Source of the DNA: Cupriavidus necator A5-1
Lineage (GTDB): Bacteria > Pseudomonadota > Gammaproteobacteria > Burkholderiales > Burkholderiaceae
Reading direction: 5' to 3'
DNA length: 64,000 nucleotides
Assembly (NCBI RefSeq): GCF_000744095.1
Contig: NZ_JQLI01000008.1
Coordinates: forward strand, 248,001-312,000
Shown here: positions 27,971 to 36,734 of the stretch, piece by piece
Numbering within the stretch: the stretch's first letter is position 1
Layout: each line of letters opens with the position of its first letter
Position numbers and translations under genes: made by a program
Notes under the pieces: generated by a model
The model's database searches: none
What the model was told of the DNA's origin: nothing
The model's input: the letters and a program-made list of their open reading frames with translations, nothing else

Positions 27971-28002
27971 AAAACGACGCGCTCCGGCGCGTCGTTTTTT
28001 TT
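27971..28002. terminator. Strong bidirectional terminator between oprM and ompW
   Basis: A 12-bp perfect stem, AAAACGACGCGC (27971-27982) and GCGCGTCGTTTT (27987-27998), loop TCCG, with the T-run continuing to 28002. The A-run on the other side makes it usable by the convergent ompW transcript. Confidence 0.93.
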
Positions 28003-28017
28003 GCCGGTTCGGCGCGC

Positions 28018-28857
28018 TCAGAACTTGTAGGAAGCCGCCAAAAAGAACACCAGCGGATTCGGCTCCAGCTTCGTCTTCGACGTCGACAACACCGTCCCGT
28101 TGGCCGCCTTGATCGTCATCGTCGACGTAGTCTTCAGCGGAATGTAGGTCACCGCCGCCGTCACCCCCCAGTGCTCGTCAAAGTTGTACGTCCCGCCGAT
28201 ATTGAACACCGGCGCCCACGACGACGACGCATCCGCCTCCACCGATGTCGGCCCGGGAATCCCCGCCCCCGCGGCCAGGATCGCACCAAGGTTGTTGTTC
28301 ACCGAATTCGCGAACGCCGGATTGACTTCGATGTTGGTAAAGAAGTTATACGACACCCCCAGCCCCAAGAACGGCCGGAAGCGCGTACCCGGATCGAGGA
28401 AGTGGTACTGCACCATCGCCGCCGGGCTCCACTGGCGCGCCTTGGTGATGATCGGATTCAACGCCGGGTCCCCGAGGCTCTGCCGCCCGAGCGCGCCGGC
28501 CGGGCCCGGCGGGATCAGTTCGCCGTGGCCGTAGAGCTTGAACTCGGGCGGAACGCCGCCCACTGCGGTCACGGCGATATGGTCGGTGACGAAGTGGCTG
28601 AAGGTCAGCCCCAGCGTATTGGCATTGGACGACGAAAGGCTGCTGCCCGGCGCGGTGAAAGTGGACGGCAGGCCCAGCGGGTAGTTGATCGGCGCGTCGA
28701 GCAGCGTGGTGGTCAGCGGATCGCTCTGGCCGTGCGTGCGGATATGGAACCAGCCGGCCGACACGACGTTGTCGCCCTTCTTCTGGGCATGCGCAGGCGT
28801 GGCGAATGCGGCCAGCGCGGCCAGCATCAGCGTGAGGGTGAGGCGTATGGTCTTCAT
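28018..28857 (-). CDS. OmpW family outer-membrane protein
   Basis: 279 residues. Sec signal peptide ending TPAHA (about residue 24), then amphipathic strands and the OmpW features GLTFSHFVTDHIAVTAVGG and FRPFLGLGVSYNFF; it ends in SYKF with the terminal Phe needed for outer-membrane assembly. OmpW forms a small 8-stranded barrel for hydrophobic compounds. It is longer than E. coli OmpW (about 212) because of extended loops. It lies 71 bp after the first DUF2957 gene and is probably the last gene of that transcript. Confidence 0.87.
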   Translation of the reverse strand: MKTIRLTLTLMLAALAAFATPAHAQKKGDNVVSAGWFHIRTHGQSDPLTTTLLDAPINYPLGLPSTFTAPGSSLSSSNANTLGLTFSHFVTDHIAVTAVGGVPPEFKLYGHGELIPPGPAGALGRQSLGDPALNPIITKARQWSPAAMVQYHFLDPGTRFRPFLGLGVSYNFFTNIEVNPAFANSVNNNLGAILAAGAGIPGPTSVEADASSSWAPVFNIGGTYNFDEHWGVTAAVTYIPLKTTSTMTIKAANGTVLSTSKTKLEPNPLVFFLAASYKF

Positions 28858-28928
28858 CTTGTGTCCCGGTCGAATCGTGATGGATCGGCATGAAGTGGCC
28901 CGGGCTGCAATGGCCCGGGCCCGTGGGC

Positions 28929-30194
28929 TTACTGCACGAAGGCGCCGATGGTGAAGTACGGCCCGCTGTCGCGCGCTTCCAGGAAGCCGAACACACCGCC
29001 GGTGAACATCAGCTTGCCGGTCGGCCCCGTGCCCGCCGGCGCGTCGCGGCGCGTGGTGCGGACCACGCCCGGCACCACCTGCGAGAAGTCCAGCTTGTAG
29101 GGGATCGCGAGCGACGCATCCGAGGGCCGGAACGGATCCATCATGGTGGCGGCCGCCGCGACCAACGCCGTCACGCGGTAGTTGAAGTTGCTGTCGACGC
29201 CGACGTACTCGCCGTTGACCGTGCCTTCGGTCACCGCGACCGCCGGGGCCATCATGCCAATGCCGATCTCGTCGTCGGCACCGAGCGGGCCGTTGGCGAG
29301 CGAGTCATTGGCGTAGCCCACGCGGATCATGATCGGCACCAGCTGGCCACGCAGCTTGCCCACGATCAGGTAGGCCTTGCCGAGCGTGGAGCCCAGCGTG
29401 GGCGGCTGGCTCTCGGCCTTGTAGTTGGTCGACAGCAGCGTGCCATTGGCCTGCGGCACGAAGTTGTTGCCCTTGCGTTCGCACGTGCCGCTGGCGGTGT
29501 CACATACCGTAAAGGAACCATCGGCGGCCAGCGACACGCGGTAATCCTGCGCCACCGTCTGGAACTGCTTCGATGGCACTTCATGGAAACCCGAGCCGTT
29601 GTACTGCCCGGCGATTTTCGACAGGTCGTTCTCGGTCTGCGCGAAGCCGATGAACTGGAAATACGGGAAGGTGGTATCCGGCACCGCGCCGGCGCCAAGC
29701 ACACCGTTGAACTGGATGCGCGCGCCGGGAATGGTGCCGCCGGCCACGCCCTCGCCGACAAAGAGCTTGGCCGGGCGGCTCGGATCGAGGCTCGCGCCGA
29801 CCAGCTCGAACGCACACTGGTTCAGCTTCTGAGTCGGCAACCCGGTCTCCGTCTTCAGCGTGCCGCGCATCACGTTCAGGCCGTTGGTCGGATCGCTGCG
29901 CGTGGGCTGCACGGTGCCGGTCTGGCGCGGCACCGAGGAGTCGAGGAAGGTGACCTGCCAGGTCTTCTGCGTGGTATCGATCTGCACCTTGACCAGTTCG
30001 CCGGAGCCGGTGCCGCCGGTGAAGGTGGTCGAATAGTCGAGCGATGCGGGGCAGAGCCGCGTCTCCGCGGATGAAGGCGTGGACGGCGCGTCGTCGCCAC
30101 CACCTCCGCCACCGCAGGCGGCGAGCATGGCGGCGGCAGTCACGGCCAGGGCGCGTGCCGGCAACCGGGTCTGGATCAGTCGATGGGCTTGCAT
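28929..30194 (-). CDS. DUF2957 lipoprotein, copy 1
   Basis: 421 residues. Signal peptide with lipobox AMLAAC and a poly-Gly stretch after the lipidated Cys, a common lipoprotein linker. The conserved block LCPASLDYSTTFTGGTGSGE (about 47-66) and the repeated beta-rich body match the neighbouring gene at 30236, so the pair is a tandem duplication. An excellent GAGGAGACAAC precedes the ATG. The function is not known; the position between OmpW and a second copy points to the cell envelope. Confidence 0.7.
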   Translation of the reverse strand: MQAHRLIQTRLPARALAVTAAAMLAACGGGGGGDDAPSTPSSAETRLCPASLDYSTTFTGGTGSGELVKVQIDTTQKTWQVTFLDSSVPRQTGTVQPTRSDPTNGLNVMRGTLKTETGLPTQKLNQCAFELVGASLDPSRPAKLFVGEGVAGGTIPGARIQFNGVLGAGAVPDTTFPYFQFIGFAQTENDLSKIAGQYNGSGFHEVPSKQFQTVAQDYRVSLAADGSFTVCDTASGTCERKGNNFVPQANGTLLSTNYKAESQPPTLGSTLGKAYLIVGKLRGQLVPIMIRVGYANDSLANGPLGADDEIGIGMMAPAVAVTEGTVNGEYVGVDSNFNYRVTALVAAAATMMDPFRPSDASLAIPYKLDFSQVVPGVVRTTRRDAPAGTGPTGKLMFTGGVFGFLEARDSGPYFTIGAFVQ

Positions 30195-30235
30195 GGCGTT
30201 GTCTCCTCGGTTTTCGCTGTTGTCGGATGCGGTGC

Positions 30236-31591
30236 TCAGGGCGCTGCCAGCACGCCGACGCGGAGGGTCGGGCTGGCGTCACCGGTACCGGACAGGTGGC
30301 CGAACACGCGTCCGCTGGCGATCAGTGCGCCAGTGATGCCGCTGTTGTCGGTGGTGGCCACCATGCCGGGCGCGTTCTGGGTGAAGTCGAGCTGGAAGCC
30401 GCCGGTCTGGTTCATCGTCATCGGGTCGAGCAGATCGACGTGCGCGCCCTTGATCAGCGAGGCGGTATAGGCAAAGTCGCTGCCCGAACCGATATAGCCG
30501 CCGTCGATCTGCCCGCTGGCCAGCCGCGTGGCCGGTGCCAGCACGGCCAGCCCCGATTCGTCGTCGACATTGACGGTGAGCGGCAACAGCGAGATCTGCG
30601 CGTAGCCGGTGCGTACCAGCAGCGGGATCAGCGCGCCGTTGAGTTTGCCGACCACCATCAGCCCCTTGGCGCGGCTGGCGTTGTTGCCGGTGATGGCAGC
30701 GCTCTGGAACGACGGGTAGCGACGGCTGCCGTCGGCGTTGCTGCTCTCAAACGCGCCGTCGGCGCTACGCAGCATCCATTTGTTGCCGGTGCTGACGCAG
30801 CTGCCGGACGCTGCCGTGCAGCTGCCGTCGGCATTGAGCGTCTCGGTGGTCTGCGCGGTGGCGGGCGTGAAGTGGCTCGATGAAGTCAGCGAGCCGCCGG
30901 ATGGTACCTGGTGGTAGCCCAGCACGTTGTAGCTGCCGGCGACCTTGGTGAAGTCCGTCTCGGTCTGTGCAAACGCGAGCACCGGGTAGAACGGGAACGT
31001 GGTGGCCGGAATGGCACCCAGCCCGAGCACGCCCGGATAGGAGATGGTCGCCCCCGGAATGCCACCGCCGGCGACGCCGTTGCCGAGGAAGATCACCGGC
31101 GGTCGCGTGCCGTCGATATTGGCCTGCGAGGTGCCGTCGGAGGCCGTGGCGGTCTGCAGCGAAATCGCGCAGCGGTTCTGCTCGGCCGTCGGCAGCGAGG
31201 TCAGGTAGGCGAAGGTGCCGGTGAAGGTCACGCCTGCGCGCGTGGGGCTGACGCTGCCAGGCTGCTTCGGCACCGGCGACTCCACGATCTCCAGCTCGTA
31301 GGTGCGGGCCGCGGTATCGAAGCGCAGCTTCACCAGCTCGCCCGCGCCCGAGCCACCGGTAAAGGTCGTGCCGTAGTCCAGCGCCGCAGGGCACAGCGAT
31401 CCCGGCGGCCCGCCGAGGGTGACGGGGCCCTGCGCGGGACACGTATTCGTGCTGGCGCATTGCGGCGGGGCCTGCGTCGCCGTGCGTGGGGCATCATCGC
31501 TACTACCACCGCCGCCGCACGCGGCCAGTGTCATGGCAAGACTCGCCCCGGTGAAAGCCAACGTGCTGCGTCGAATCCTCGACATGGTCAT
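30236..31591 (-). CDS. DUF2957 lipoprotein, copy 2
   Basis: 451 residues. Lipobox TLAAC, then GGGGSSDD. The diagnostic block LCPAALDYGTTFTGGSGAGE (about 88-107) repeats that of copy 1 nearly residue for residue, and both share the later AGSYNVLGYHQVP / AGQYNGSGFHEVP segment. It has an extra Cys-containing insert (CASTNTCPAQG) before this block. It is the first gene of the minus-strand group 31591 to 28018 and has GAGGAG before the start. Function unknown. Confidence 0.7.
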   Translation of the reverse strand: MTMSRIRRSTLAFTGASLAMTLAACGGGGSSDDAPRTATQAPPQCASTNTCPAQGPVTLGGPPGSLCPAALDYGTTFTGGSGAGELVKLRFDTAARTYELEIVESPVPKQPGSVSPTRAGVTFTGTFAYLTSLPTAEQNRCAISLQTATASDGTSQANIDGTRPPVIFLGNGVAGGGIPGATISYPGVLGLGAIPATTFPFYPVLAFAQTETDFTKVAGSYNVLGYHQVPSGGSLTSSSHFTPATAQTTETLNADGSCTAASGSCVSTGNKWMLRSADGAFESSNADGSRRYPSFQSAAITGNNASRAKGLMVVGKLNGALIPLLVRTGYAQISLLPLTVNVDDESGLAVLAPATRLASGQIDGGYIGSGSDFAYTASLIKGAHVDLLDPMTMNQTGGFQLDFTQNAPGMVATTDNSGITGALIASGRVFGHLSGTGDASPTLRVGVLAAP

Positions 31592-31988
31592 TGCCTGTCT
31601 CCTCGTTTTATCCTGACCCCTGCTGCCGGACCTCTTGGCGGATCCCTTTGCGGGAGCGGCGACTCTCGCCGCTGGCGTGTTTTTGCGTCAATAGAGCGGC
31701 CGTTCCAAACAGACGGCGGCTTGCGCGCAGGCCGCACGTGGCCTGCGATTGCCGTTGTCACAAGGACCTGCACTGCAGGCGGTGCGTCCCGCGCTTCAAA
31801 CGCACGGCGCGCGCCGCAAGGACGAACGGGGCCACCGCAGCGCCCGGCGGAGACGCAAAAGGGCGCACGGAGCCCGCGGGGCATGCGCGATGCCTCGCCA
31901 GGTAGATCGACGGTTCAGGTTTGCGGCGCCGGCCGCAACGTGAGCGCGGTGGCGCCGGCCCGGTGGTCACCGGGCACGGCGCGCGCCG
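31592..31988. other. 397-bp control region upstream of the DUF2957 genes
   Basis: No credible gene. It carries one copy of the 18-bp dyad (31692-31709). On the minus strand a TTGACG follows the dyad immediately, a possible -35 for the DUF2957/ompW transcript, but no convincing -10 is seen. Confidence 0.5.
31692..31709. promoter_or_regulatory. 18-bp dyad, proposed TetR operator 1
   Basis: On the minus strand TTTGGAACGGCCGCTCTA; with the next base it fits TTRGARCGGCCGYTCYAA in all but the last position. The site at 33083-33100 has the same sequence apart from one base. It lies 100 bp upstream of the DUF2957 copy 2 start. Assignment to the adjacent TetR protein is inference. Confidence 0.6.
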
Positions 31989-32942
31989 CTATGTCCTGGT
32001 GCGCATTCGCATCCAGTCATCCAGCGGGTTGCTGGGGAAGCTCACGGTATGCTCGCGCGCGCGGACCGTAACGCTGGTCACGGCGGCGCGGCTGGTGCCC
32101 TCATTGCGCACGGTGCGTGCGCTCACGCGGGTCTTGCCGATGGTGGCGGCGGTGACGGCGGCCGTATGGCTGGCCTGTTCTTGCACCGTTGCCTCCAGCG
32201 CGGCGTCGTGTTCGTGCTCGGCTTGCGCGCGCGCCTGCTGCTGCTCGACGAGGTCGAACACCGCCTGCAGCGCCGACAACTCGTCTGCGCCCGGGCGCGC
32301 CACCGTCATGGCCGCTTCGACCATGGCGGTGAGCTGCGCCAGCACGTGCGCATCGCTCATCGGCTTGCCCTGCGTGAAGGCCGGCAGCAGATTGGTGAGT
32401 TCGTCGCCGGCCAGCACGCCCGCCAGCGCCTTCAGCGCGAACTGCAGGCGCCAGCCGAGCTCGCGCCGCGGTAGCGCCGGGATCGCGCGCGCGAAGGCGT
32501 GGAAGAAGCGGTCGTACACCGGGGCGTAGTGCTCCAGCAGGTATTGCTGGATAAAGGGCGAGGTATCCGAATACACGCGCCCGAGCAGCCGCAGGAACGA
32601 CGGACCGCTGACCGCGGGTTCGCGCGCCATCTGCAGCGCGGGCACGAACAGCGCGCCCATCACGTGCTCGCAGCGGATGCTGCTGCCGGGCCAGCGTGCT
32701 TCGCACGCATCGAGCAGCGCCAGGCGCCGCGCGTTGAGTGGATCCAGCCGCCGGCTCAACACGGCGTGCATCATGATGTCTTTGCTGCGGAAGTGGTAAT
32801 TCACGGCCGCCAGGTTGACGATGGCGCGCGAAGTTACCTGCCGCAGCGAGGTGGCCTCATAGCCGACCTCGATAAACAATTTTTCCGTGGCGTCGAGAAT
32901 CCGGGCCTTGGTGTCTCCTGCCGTGCTTTTGCCGGTCTTCAT
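31989..32942 (-). CDS. TetR/AcrR family transcriptional regulator with long C-terminal tail
   Basis: 317 residues. N-terminal helix-turn-helix TSLRQVTSRAIVNLAAVNYHF followed by a ligand-binding helical domain to about residue 235, of the type with AFARAIPALPRRELGWRLQFALKAL. Family members usually end near 200-235; here some 80 residues follow, first a Gln/Ala/Glu/His-rich stretch, then a basic Thr/Arg/Val-rich tail. Two copies of an 18-bp dyad flank the gene (one upstream of it, one upstream of the DUF2957 genes), so self-control and control of that group are proposed. Confidence 0.8.
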   Translation of the reverse strand: MKTGKSTAGDTKARILDATEKLFIEVGYEATSLRQVTSRAIVNLAAVNYHFRSKDIMMHAVLSRRLDPLNARRLALLDACEARWPGSSIRCEHVMGALFVPALQMAREPAVSGPSFLRLLGRVYSDTSPFIQQYLLEHYAPVYDRFFHAFARAIPALPRRELGWRLQFALKALAGVLAGDELTNLLPAFTQGKPMSDAHVLAQLTAMVEAAMTVARPGADELSALQAVFDLVEQQQARAQAEHEHDAALEATVQEQASHTAAVTAATIGKTRVSARTVRNEGTSRAAVTSVTVRAREHTVSFPSNPLDDWMRMRTRT

Positions 32943-33258
32943 GGGGGCGTCTCTCTTCTTTGCTGCCGTGAACCCCTTAGCAATCTGCTGCGCTGCTTCG
33001 CTCCCAGCTCTGACGGCATACGGATGCTTGAAACAGCCGTACGAAGCCTATCCACCGCTTCGAGCGTTTCACAAGCGCTGAATTGGAATGGCCGCTCTAA
33101 TCCCGGGCCTGGTGTTGGCAATCGCACCACAATGACTGCGGCCCGATGCATCGCACACGCGTGCCAGCTGCCTGCAGCGGGAAACATGGCGGGTACCCCT
33201 GCGCGCCCCGCCCTGTCCTTGGTGCGACGGCCTGCGCCGTGTAAGGCTGTCGGGTACA
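32943..33258. other. 316-bp stretch upstream of the TetR gene
   Basis: No credible gene. It holds the second dyad (33083-33100) about 140 bp before the TetR start. It also separates the GMC oxidoreductase (which ends at 33259) from the regulator. Confidence 0.5.
33083..33100. promoter_or_regulatory. 18-bp dyad, proposed TetR operator 2
   Basis: TTGGAATGGCCGCTCTAA on the plus strand, an imperfect palindrome centred on GGCC. It is a near copy of the site at 31692-31709 and lies upstream of the TetR gene. Confidence 0.6.
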
Positions 33259-34854
33259 TCACGACGTGATGCGTCGCGCCAGCGTGTCGGCATTCTGCGC
33301 CGTCAGCGCGAACACTGACAACTGGGGATTGGCCCCCACACTGGTCGGGAACACCGAGCCGTCGAACACCGACAAGTTGGCCAGCTGGTGGTGCTGGCCA
33401 TGGCTGTCCACCACGCCGCGGCGCGGGTCGTCGCTCATGCCGCAGCCGCCCATCAGGTGCGCGGTGAACAGCGCGGTGCGGAACGGCTTGAGCGGCAGCC
33501 GGGCGATGGCGTCGCGCGCCTCGGGCCAGCTGCGGTAGTCGGTAGCGTCCAGGTGCGCGGGCCGCACGCCCACCGCGCCGGCGGCGAACTGCGCCTCGGC
33601 CATGCTCAGCCACGCGCGCCGCACGCCGTCCCAGGCGTAGTCGCTCATCGCATAGTCGAGCAGTGGGCTGCCGTCGTCCGCCAGGCGCACGCGCCCGCCC
33701 TCGCTTTCCGGCACGAAGCCGTCGCGCAGCAGCGCCAGCATCGCGTTGGTATTGGGCAGTTGCGCCATGTCCCGCCGCAACGCATCGCCCACGCCGTTCA
33801 GTACGCCGGCGCTGATGCCGGGGAACATCGGCGGCACCTCGAGCTTGTAGCCCATCGGGCCGGTGGCGCCGTCCTTCCACTGGAAGTGGTCGGAGGCGAC
33901 CGATTGCGGCGCGCCATAATAGGGATCAATGCGATCTGGCATTATCGCGATGCTGATATTCACCGGATGGATAAATGTGCGCACGCCCAGCCGCCCGTGG
34001 GGGTCAGGCACGCGCGAGCGCAGCATCAAGGCCGGGGTGTTGATGGCACCGCCGGCGGCAACCACGTGCCGCGCACGTACGACCACGCCCACGCCGGTCG
34101 GCGTATGGCCATCGGCGCCGAGCGCCTCGCCGGTGATCGACTGGATGCGCTGGCCGTCATGGTCGAGTGTGCGCACGCGCACGCGGTGCACCAGCGTCGC
34201 GCCGCTGGCCAGCGCCGCGGGGATGGTCGACACCAGCATCGACTGCTTGGCGTTGACCGGGCAGCCGAAGCCGCAATAGCCCGAGTTCCAGCAACCTTTC
34301 ACGTTGCGCGGGATCACGTGCCACTCCCAGCCGAGCGTCTCGCAGCCCCGCCGCAGTACGTCGTTGTTGGGATTGGGCGCCATTGCCCACGGCGCGATGC
34401 CAAGGCGTGCTTCCACTTTCTCGAACCACGGCGCCATCTCCGCCTCGGTGTGGCCGGTCACGGCGTGGTGCGCGGCCCAGTGCGCCAGCGTCTGCGGCGG
34501 CGTGCGGAAGCTCGACGACCAGTTGACCGTGGTGCTGCCGCCCACCGAGCGCCCCTGCAGGATCGCAATCGCGCCGTCGGCCGTGGTGCGCGCGGCGGCC
34601 TCCTGGTACAGCTCGCGATAGGCGCGGTTCTCGTCCATGTCGCGGAAGCTGTCCGAGGTGCGCAGCGCGCCTTCCTCCAGCAGCACCACGCGCAGGCCGG
34701 CGCGGCTGAGCGCCTCGGCGCTGATGCCCCCGCCCGCGCCGCTGCCGACGATGACGACGTCCGCATCCAGCGTGCGCGTCGTGGTGAAGGTGGACGCGTC
34801 CAGCACCTTCCAGCCGGCGGCGATGCCGGCGTCGTAGAGATTGTCGATGGCCAT
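33259..34854 (-). CDS. GMC family oxidoreductase (FAD-dependent dehydrogenase)
   Basis: 531 residues. FAD-binding VVIVGSGAGGGISAEALSRAG (residues about 33-53), the GMC signature around GRSVGGSTTVNWSSSFRTP, and the C-terminal HLMGGCGMSDDPRRGVVD and SVGANPQLSVFAL segments with the catalytic region. A Cys-rich patch, CWNSGYCGFGCPVNAKQ, is typical of membrane-linked GMC dehydrogenases. It has no signal peptide of its own and starts 8 bp after its partner gene, which does, so export as a pair is plausible. Likely oxidises an alcohol or sterol-like substrate; the electron acceptor is not encoded here. Confidence 0.87.
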   Translation of the reverse strand: MAIDNLYDAGIAAGWKVLDASTFTTTRTLDADVVIVGSGAGGGISAEALSRAGLRVVLLEEGALRTSDSFRDMDENRAYRELYQEAAARTTADGAIAILQGRSVGGSTTVNWSSSFRTPPQTLAHWAAHHAVTGHTEAEMAPWFEKVEARLGIAPWAMAPNPNNDVLRRGCETLGWEWHVIPRNVKGCWNSGYCGFGCPVNAKQSMLVSTIPAALASGATLVHRVRVRTLDHDGQRIQSITGEALGADGHTPTGVGVVVRARHVVAAGGAINTPALMLRSRVPDPHGRLGVRTFIHPVNISIAIMPDRIDPYYGAPQSVASDHFQWKDGATGPMGYKLEVPPMFPGISAGVLNGVGDALRRDMAQLPNTNAMLALLRDGFVPESEGGRVRLADDGSPLLDYAMSDYAWDGVRRAWLSMAEAQFAAGAVGVRPAHLDATDYRSWPEARDAIARLPLKPFRTALFTAHLMGGCGMSDDPRRGVVDSHGQHHQLANLSVFDGSVFPTSVGANPQLSVFALTAQNADTLARRITS

Positions 34855-34862
34855 GTTCGGTA

Positions 34863-35483
34863 TCAGGCGTGCAGCGCCTTGTAGACGGCCGCGTTCGGGC
34901 CGGGGTAGCCGGTGCCCGCCCAGGCGGCGGGCAGCACGTAGTAGCCCACGCTGGTGAGCTTGACCAGCACCACCGCGCCGGCATTGAGCGTGGCCAGCCG
35001 GCTGGCGCGCCAGCGCGCCAGGAAGGCCTGTACCTGCTGCGGCGTGGCGGCATTCCAGTCCTGGCGGATGCCGGTCAGCGCCCAGCGCAGCAGCGTGCTG
35101 GCGAGCAGGCCGAACAGCTTGCGCAGCTCGGCCTGTGCGCCCTCGCCCATGGCGGCGCAGGTGGTGTCGATATTGCGCAGCGCGTCCTGCACCAGGGCCG
35201 CGCGCCGCGGCGGCGGCGCTTCGGCCAGCTCGGTGACGATGGCCGGCAGCAGCGCGCGGAACAGCGCCACGTCGTCGGGGCGCAGCCAGGCCATGCCGGC
35301 CTGTGGCGCGGGATTGCCGGCCGAGCAGCCGGCCAGCGACGGCACCAGCGCGGTACAGGCCAGCGCGGCAGTAAAGCCGAAGCCGACCTTCAGGAAGCCG
35401 CGGCGCGACAGCGCGTGCAGCGTCTCGGCATCGGCGCTGCGGTGCGGCGCATGCGATGGCGCATGCGAGGGATCAGGGGGCAT
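34863..35483 (-). CDS. Tat-exported small subunit of GMC dehydrogenase (subunit-3-like)
   Basis: 206 residues. Twin-arginine motif SRRGFLKVGFGF at about residue 27, ending in a lipobox-like SLAGC, so the protein is exported folded and possibly lipidated. The body, with FRALLPAIV and TPQQVQAFLARWRAS, resembles gluconate 2-dehydrogenase subunit 3 proteins that pair with GMC flavoproteins. GAGGAGACAAC precedes the ATG, the same leader as on the DUF2957 genes. It is the first gene of a two-gene operon with the GMC oxidoreductase. Confidence 0.78.
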   Translation of the reverse strand: MPPDPSHAPSHAPHRSADAETLHALSRRGFLKVGFGFTAALACTALVPSLAGCSAGNPAPQAGMAWLRPDDVALFRALLPAIVTELAEAPPPRRAALVQDALRNIDTTCAAMGEGAQAELRKLFGLLASTLLRWALTGIRQDWNAATPQQVQAFLARWRASRLATLNAGAVVLVKLTSVGYYVLPAAWAGTGYPGPNAAVYKALHA

Positions 35484-35531
35484 GTTGTCTCCTCGCGTCG
35501 ATCTGTTGATTTGAGGCGGGGCAGGCCCGCA

Positions 35532-35559
35532 TTGACGCTACCCGGAGTTTGGATAAAGA
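35532..35559 (+). promoter_or_regulatory. Possible promoter of the AraC-type regulator
   Basis: TTGACG (35532-35537), 16-bp spacer, TAAAGA (35554-35559), 23 bp before the ATG, in the 99-bp region shared with the divergent GMC operon. Confidence 0.4.
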
Positions 35560-35582
35560 TCGGGGCCCGGTCTTGATCCCGC

Positions 35583-36647
35583 ATGACAGGTGATTTGTTG
35601 CCACGCGCCAACCAGCCCGACGGCGGTGCCAGCGGCACGGTATCGCTCGCCTACCTCCGCGCCGTGCTCGACCACGGCGAGCGGCAGGGCATATCCGCCG
35701 CCGACCAGCTGCGCGCCGTCGGCGTGCCGCCCGATATCCTCCAGGCCAGCGGCGCCCAGACGACCACGCGCATCCCCGGCGCCGCCTACCTGGCGCTGCT
35801 CGACTGGCTCGAACAAGCCACCTCGGACCCGGACGTCGGCCTGCGCGCCGGTGCCGCCTTCGTGCCGCGCCACTATGCCGAGATGGGCTACGTGGTGCTG
35901 ACCACGTCCACCGTGCGCGATGCCATCCTGCAAGGCATCCGCTATGAAGTGCTGGCCAACGATATCGGCCGCACCCGGCTGATTGAAACGCCAAGCACCG
36001 CCTGCATGACCTGGGAAGCGCAGCATGGGCCGCTGTCGCGGCATGCGCATGAACTGCACATGGCCACCTGGGCCGTGTTCTCGCGCTGGCTGATCGGCGA
36101 GCGCTACTTCGCGACGCAAGTGGAGTTTCCCCATGCGGCCCCTGCCGATACCAGCCTGCATGCCGAGGTGTTCGGCTGCCCGGTGGCGTTCGGCACCGGG
36201 CGCCATGCGATGCATATCGCGCCCGCGCTGCTCGACCTGCCTTCGCTGCAGGCCGATGCGGGCATGCAGGCGCAGATGACGCGGATCGCCGAATCGCAAT
36301 TGCAGCTGTGCGTGCCCGCCGGGGCCGATGCACTGGCGCAGGCGCGCGCCATGATCAGTGCGCGCCTGCAGGACGGCGAATTGCCGATCGCGGACGTCGC
36401 CGCGCAGCTGGGCATGCCTGTGCGCACGCTCCAGCGGCGGCTGCAGGCGCGGGGGATCAGTTATTCCACGCTTGTGGATAACGTGCGGCGGACGCTGGCC
36501 GAGCAGTACCTGGCCGATCCCGCGCTCAGCCTGGCGCAGTGCGCGATGCGGCTGGGGTATTCGGAGCAGAGCGCCTTTACGCATGCATTCAAACGGTGGA
36601 CGGGCGAGACACCGCACGGGTGGAGATGCCGGGTGACCGGGGACTAG
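35583..36647 (+). CDS. AraC family transcriptional regulator (arabinose-binding-domain type)
   Basis: 354 residues. N-terminal effector domain of the OruR/ArgR-like type (LRAVLDHGERQGIS ... DPDVGLRAGAAFVPRHYAEMGY) and a C-terminal double helix-turn-helix (LPIADVAAQLGMPVRTLQRRLQ and LSLAQCAMRLGYSEQSAFTHAF). It is divergent from the GMC/Tat operon, which is its most likely target. The ribosome site is weak. Confidence 0.87.
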   Translation: MTGDLLPRANQPDGGASGTVSLAYLRAVLDHGERQGISAADQLRAVGVPPDILQASGAQTTTRIPGAAYLALLDWLEQATSDPDVGLRAGAAFVPRHYAEMGYVVLTTSTVRDAILQGIRYEVLANDIGRTRLIETPSTACMTWEAQHGPLSRHAHELHMATWAVFSRWLIGERYFATQVEFPHAAPADTSLHAEVFGCPVAFGTGRHAMHIAPALLDLPSLQADAGMQAQMTRIAESQLQLCVPAGADALAQARAMISARLQDGELPIADVAAQLGMPVRTLQRRLQARGISYSTLVDNVRRTLAEQYLADPALSLAQCAMRLGYSEQSAFTHAFKRWTGETPHGWRCRVTGD

Positions 36648-36734
36648 ATCCCTGCCGCGCCTGTGAACGCAAAGGGACGGCCGGTTTTGCCGATAATGAA
36701 GGCATCGCCGCTCAATCCTCACCTCTCCGCTTCC

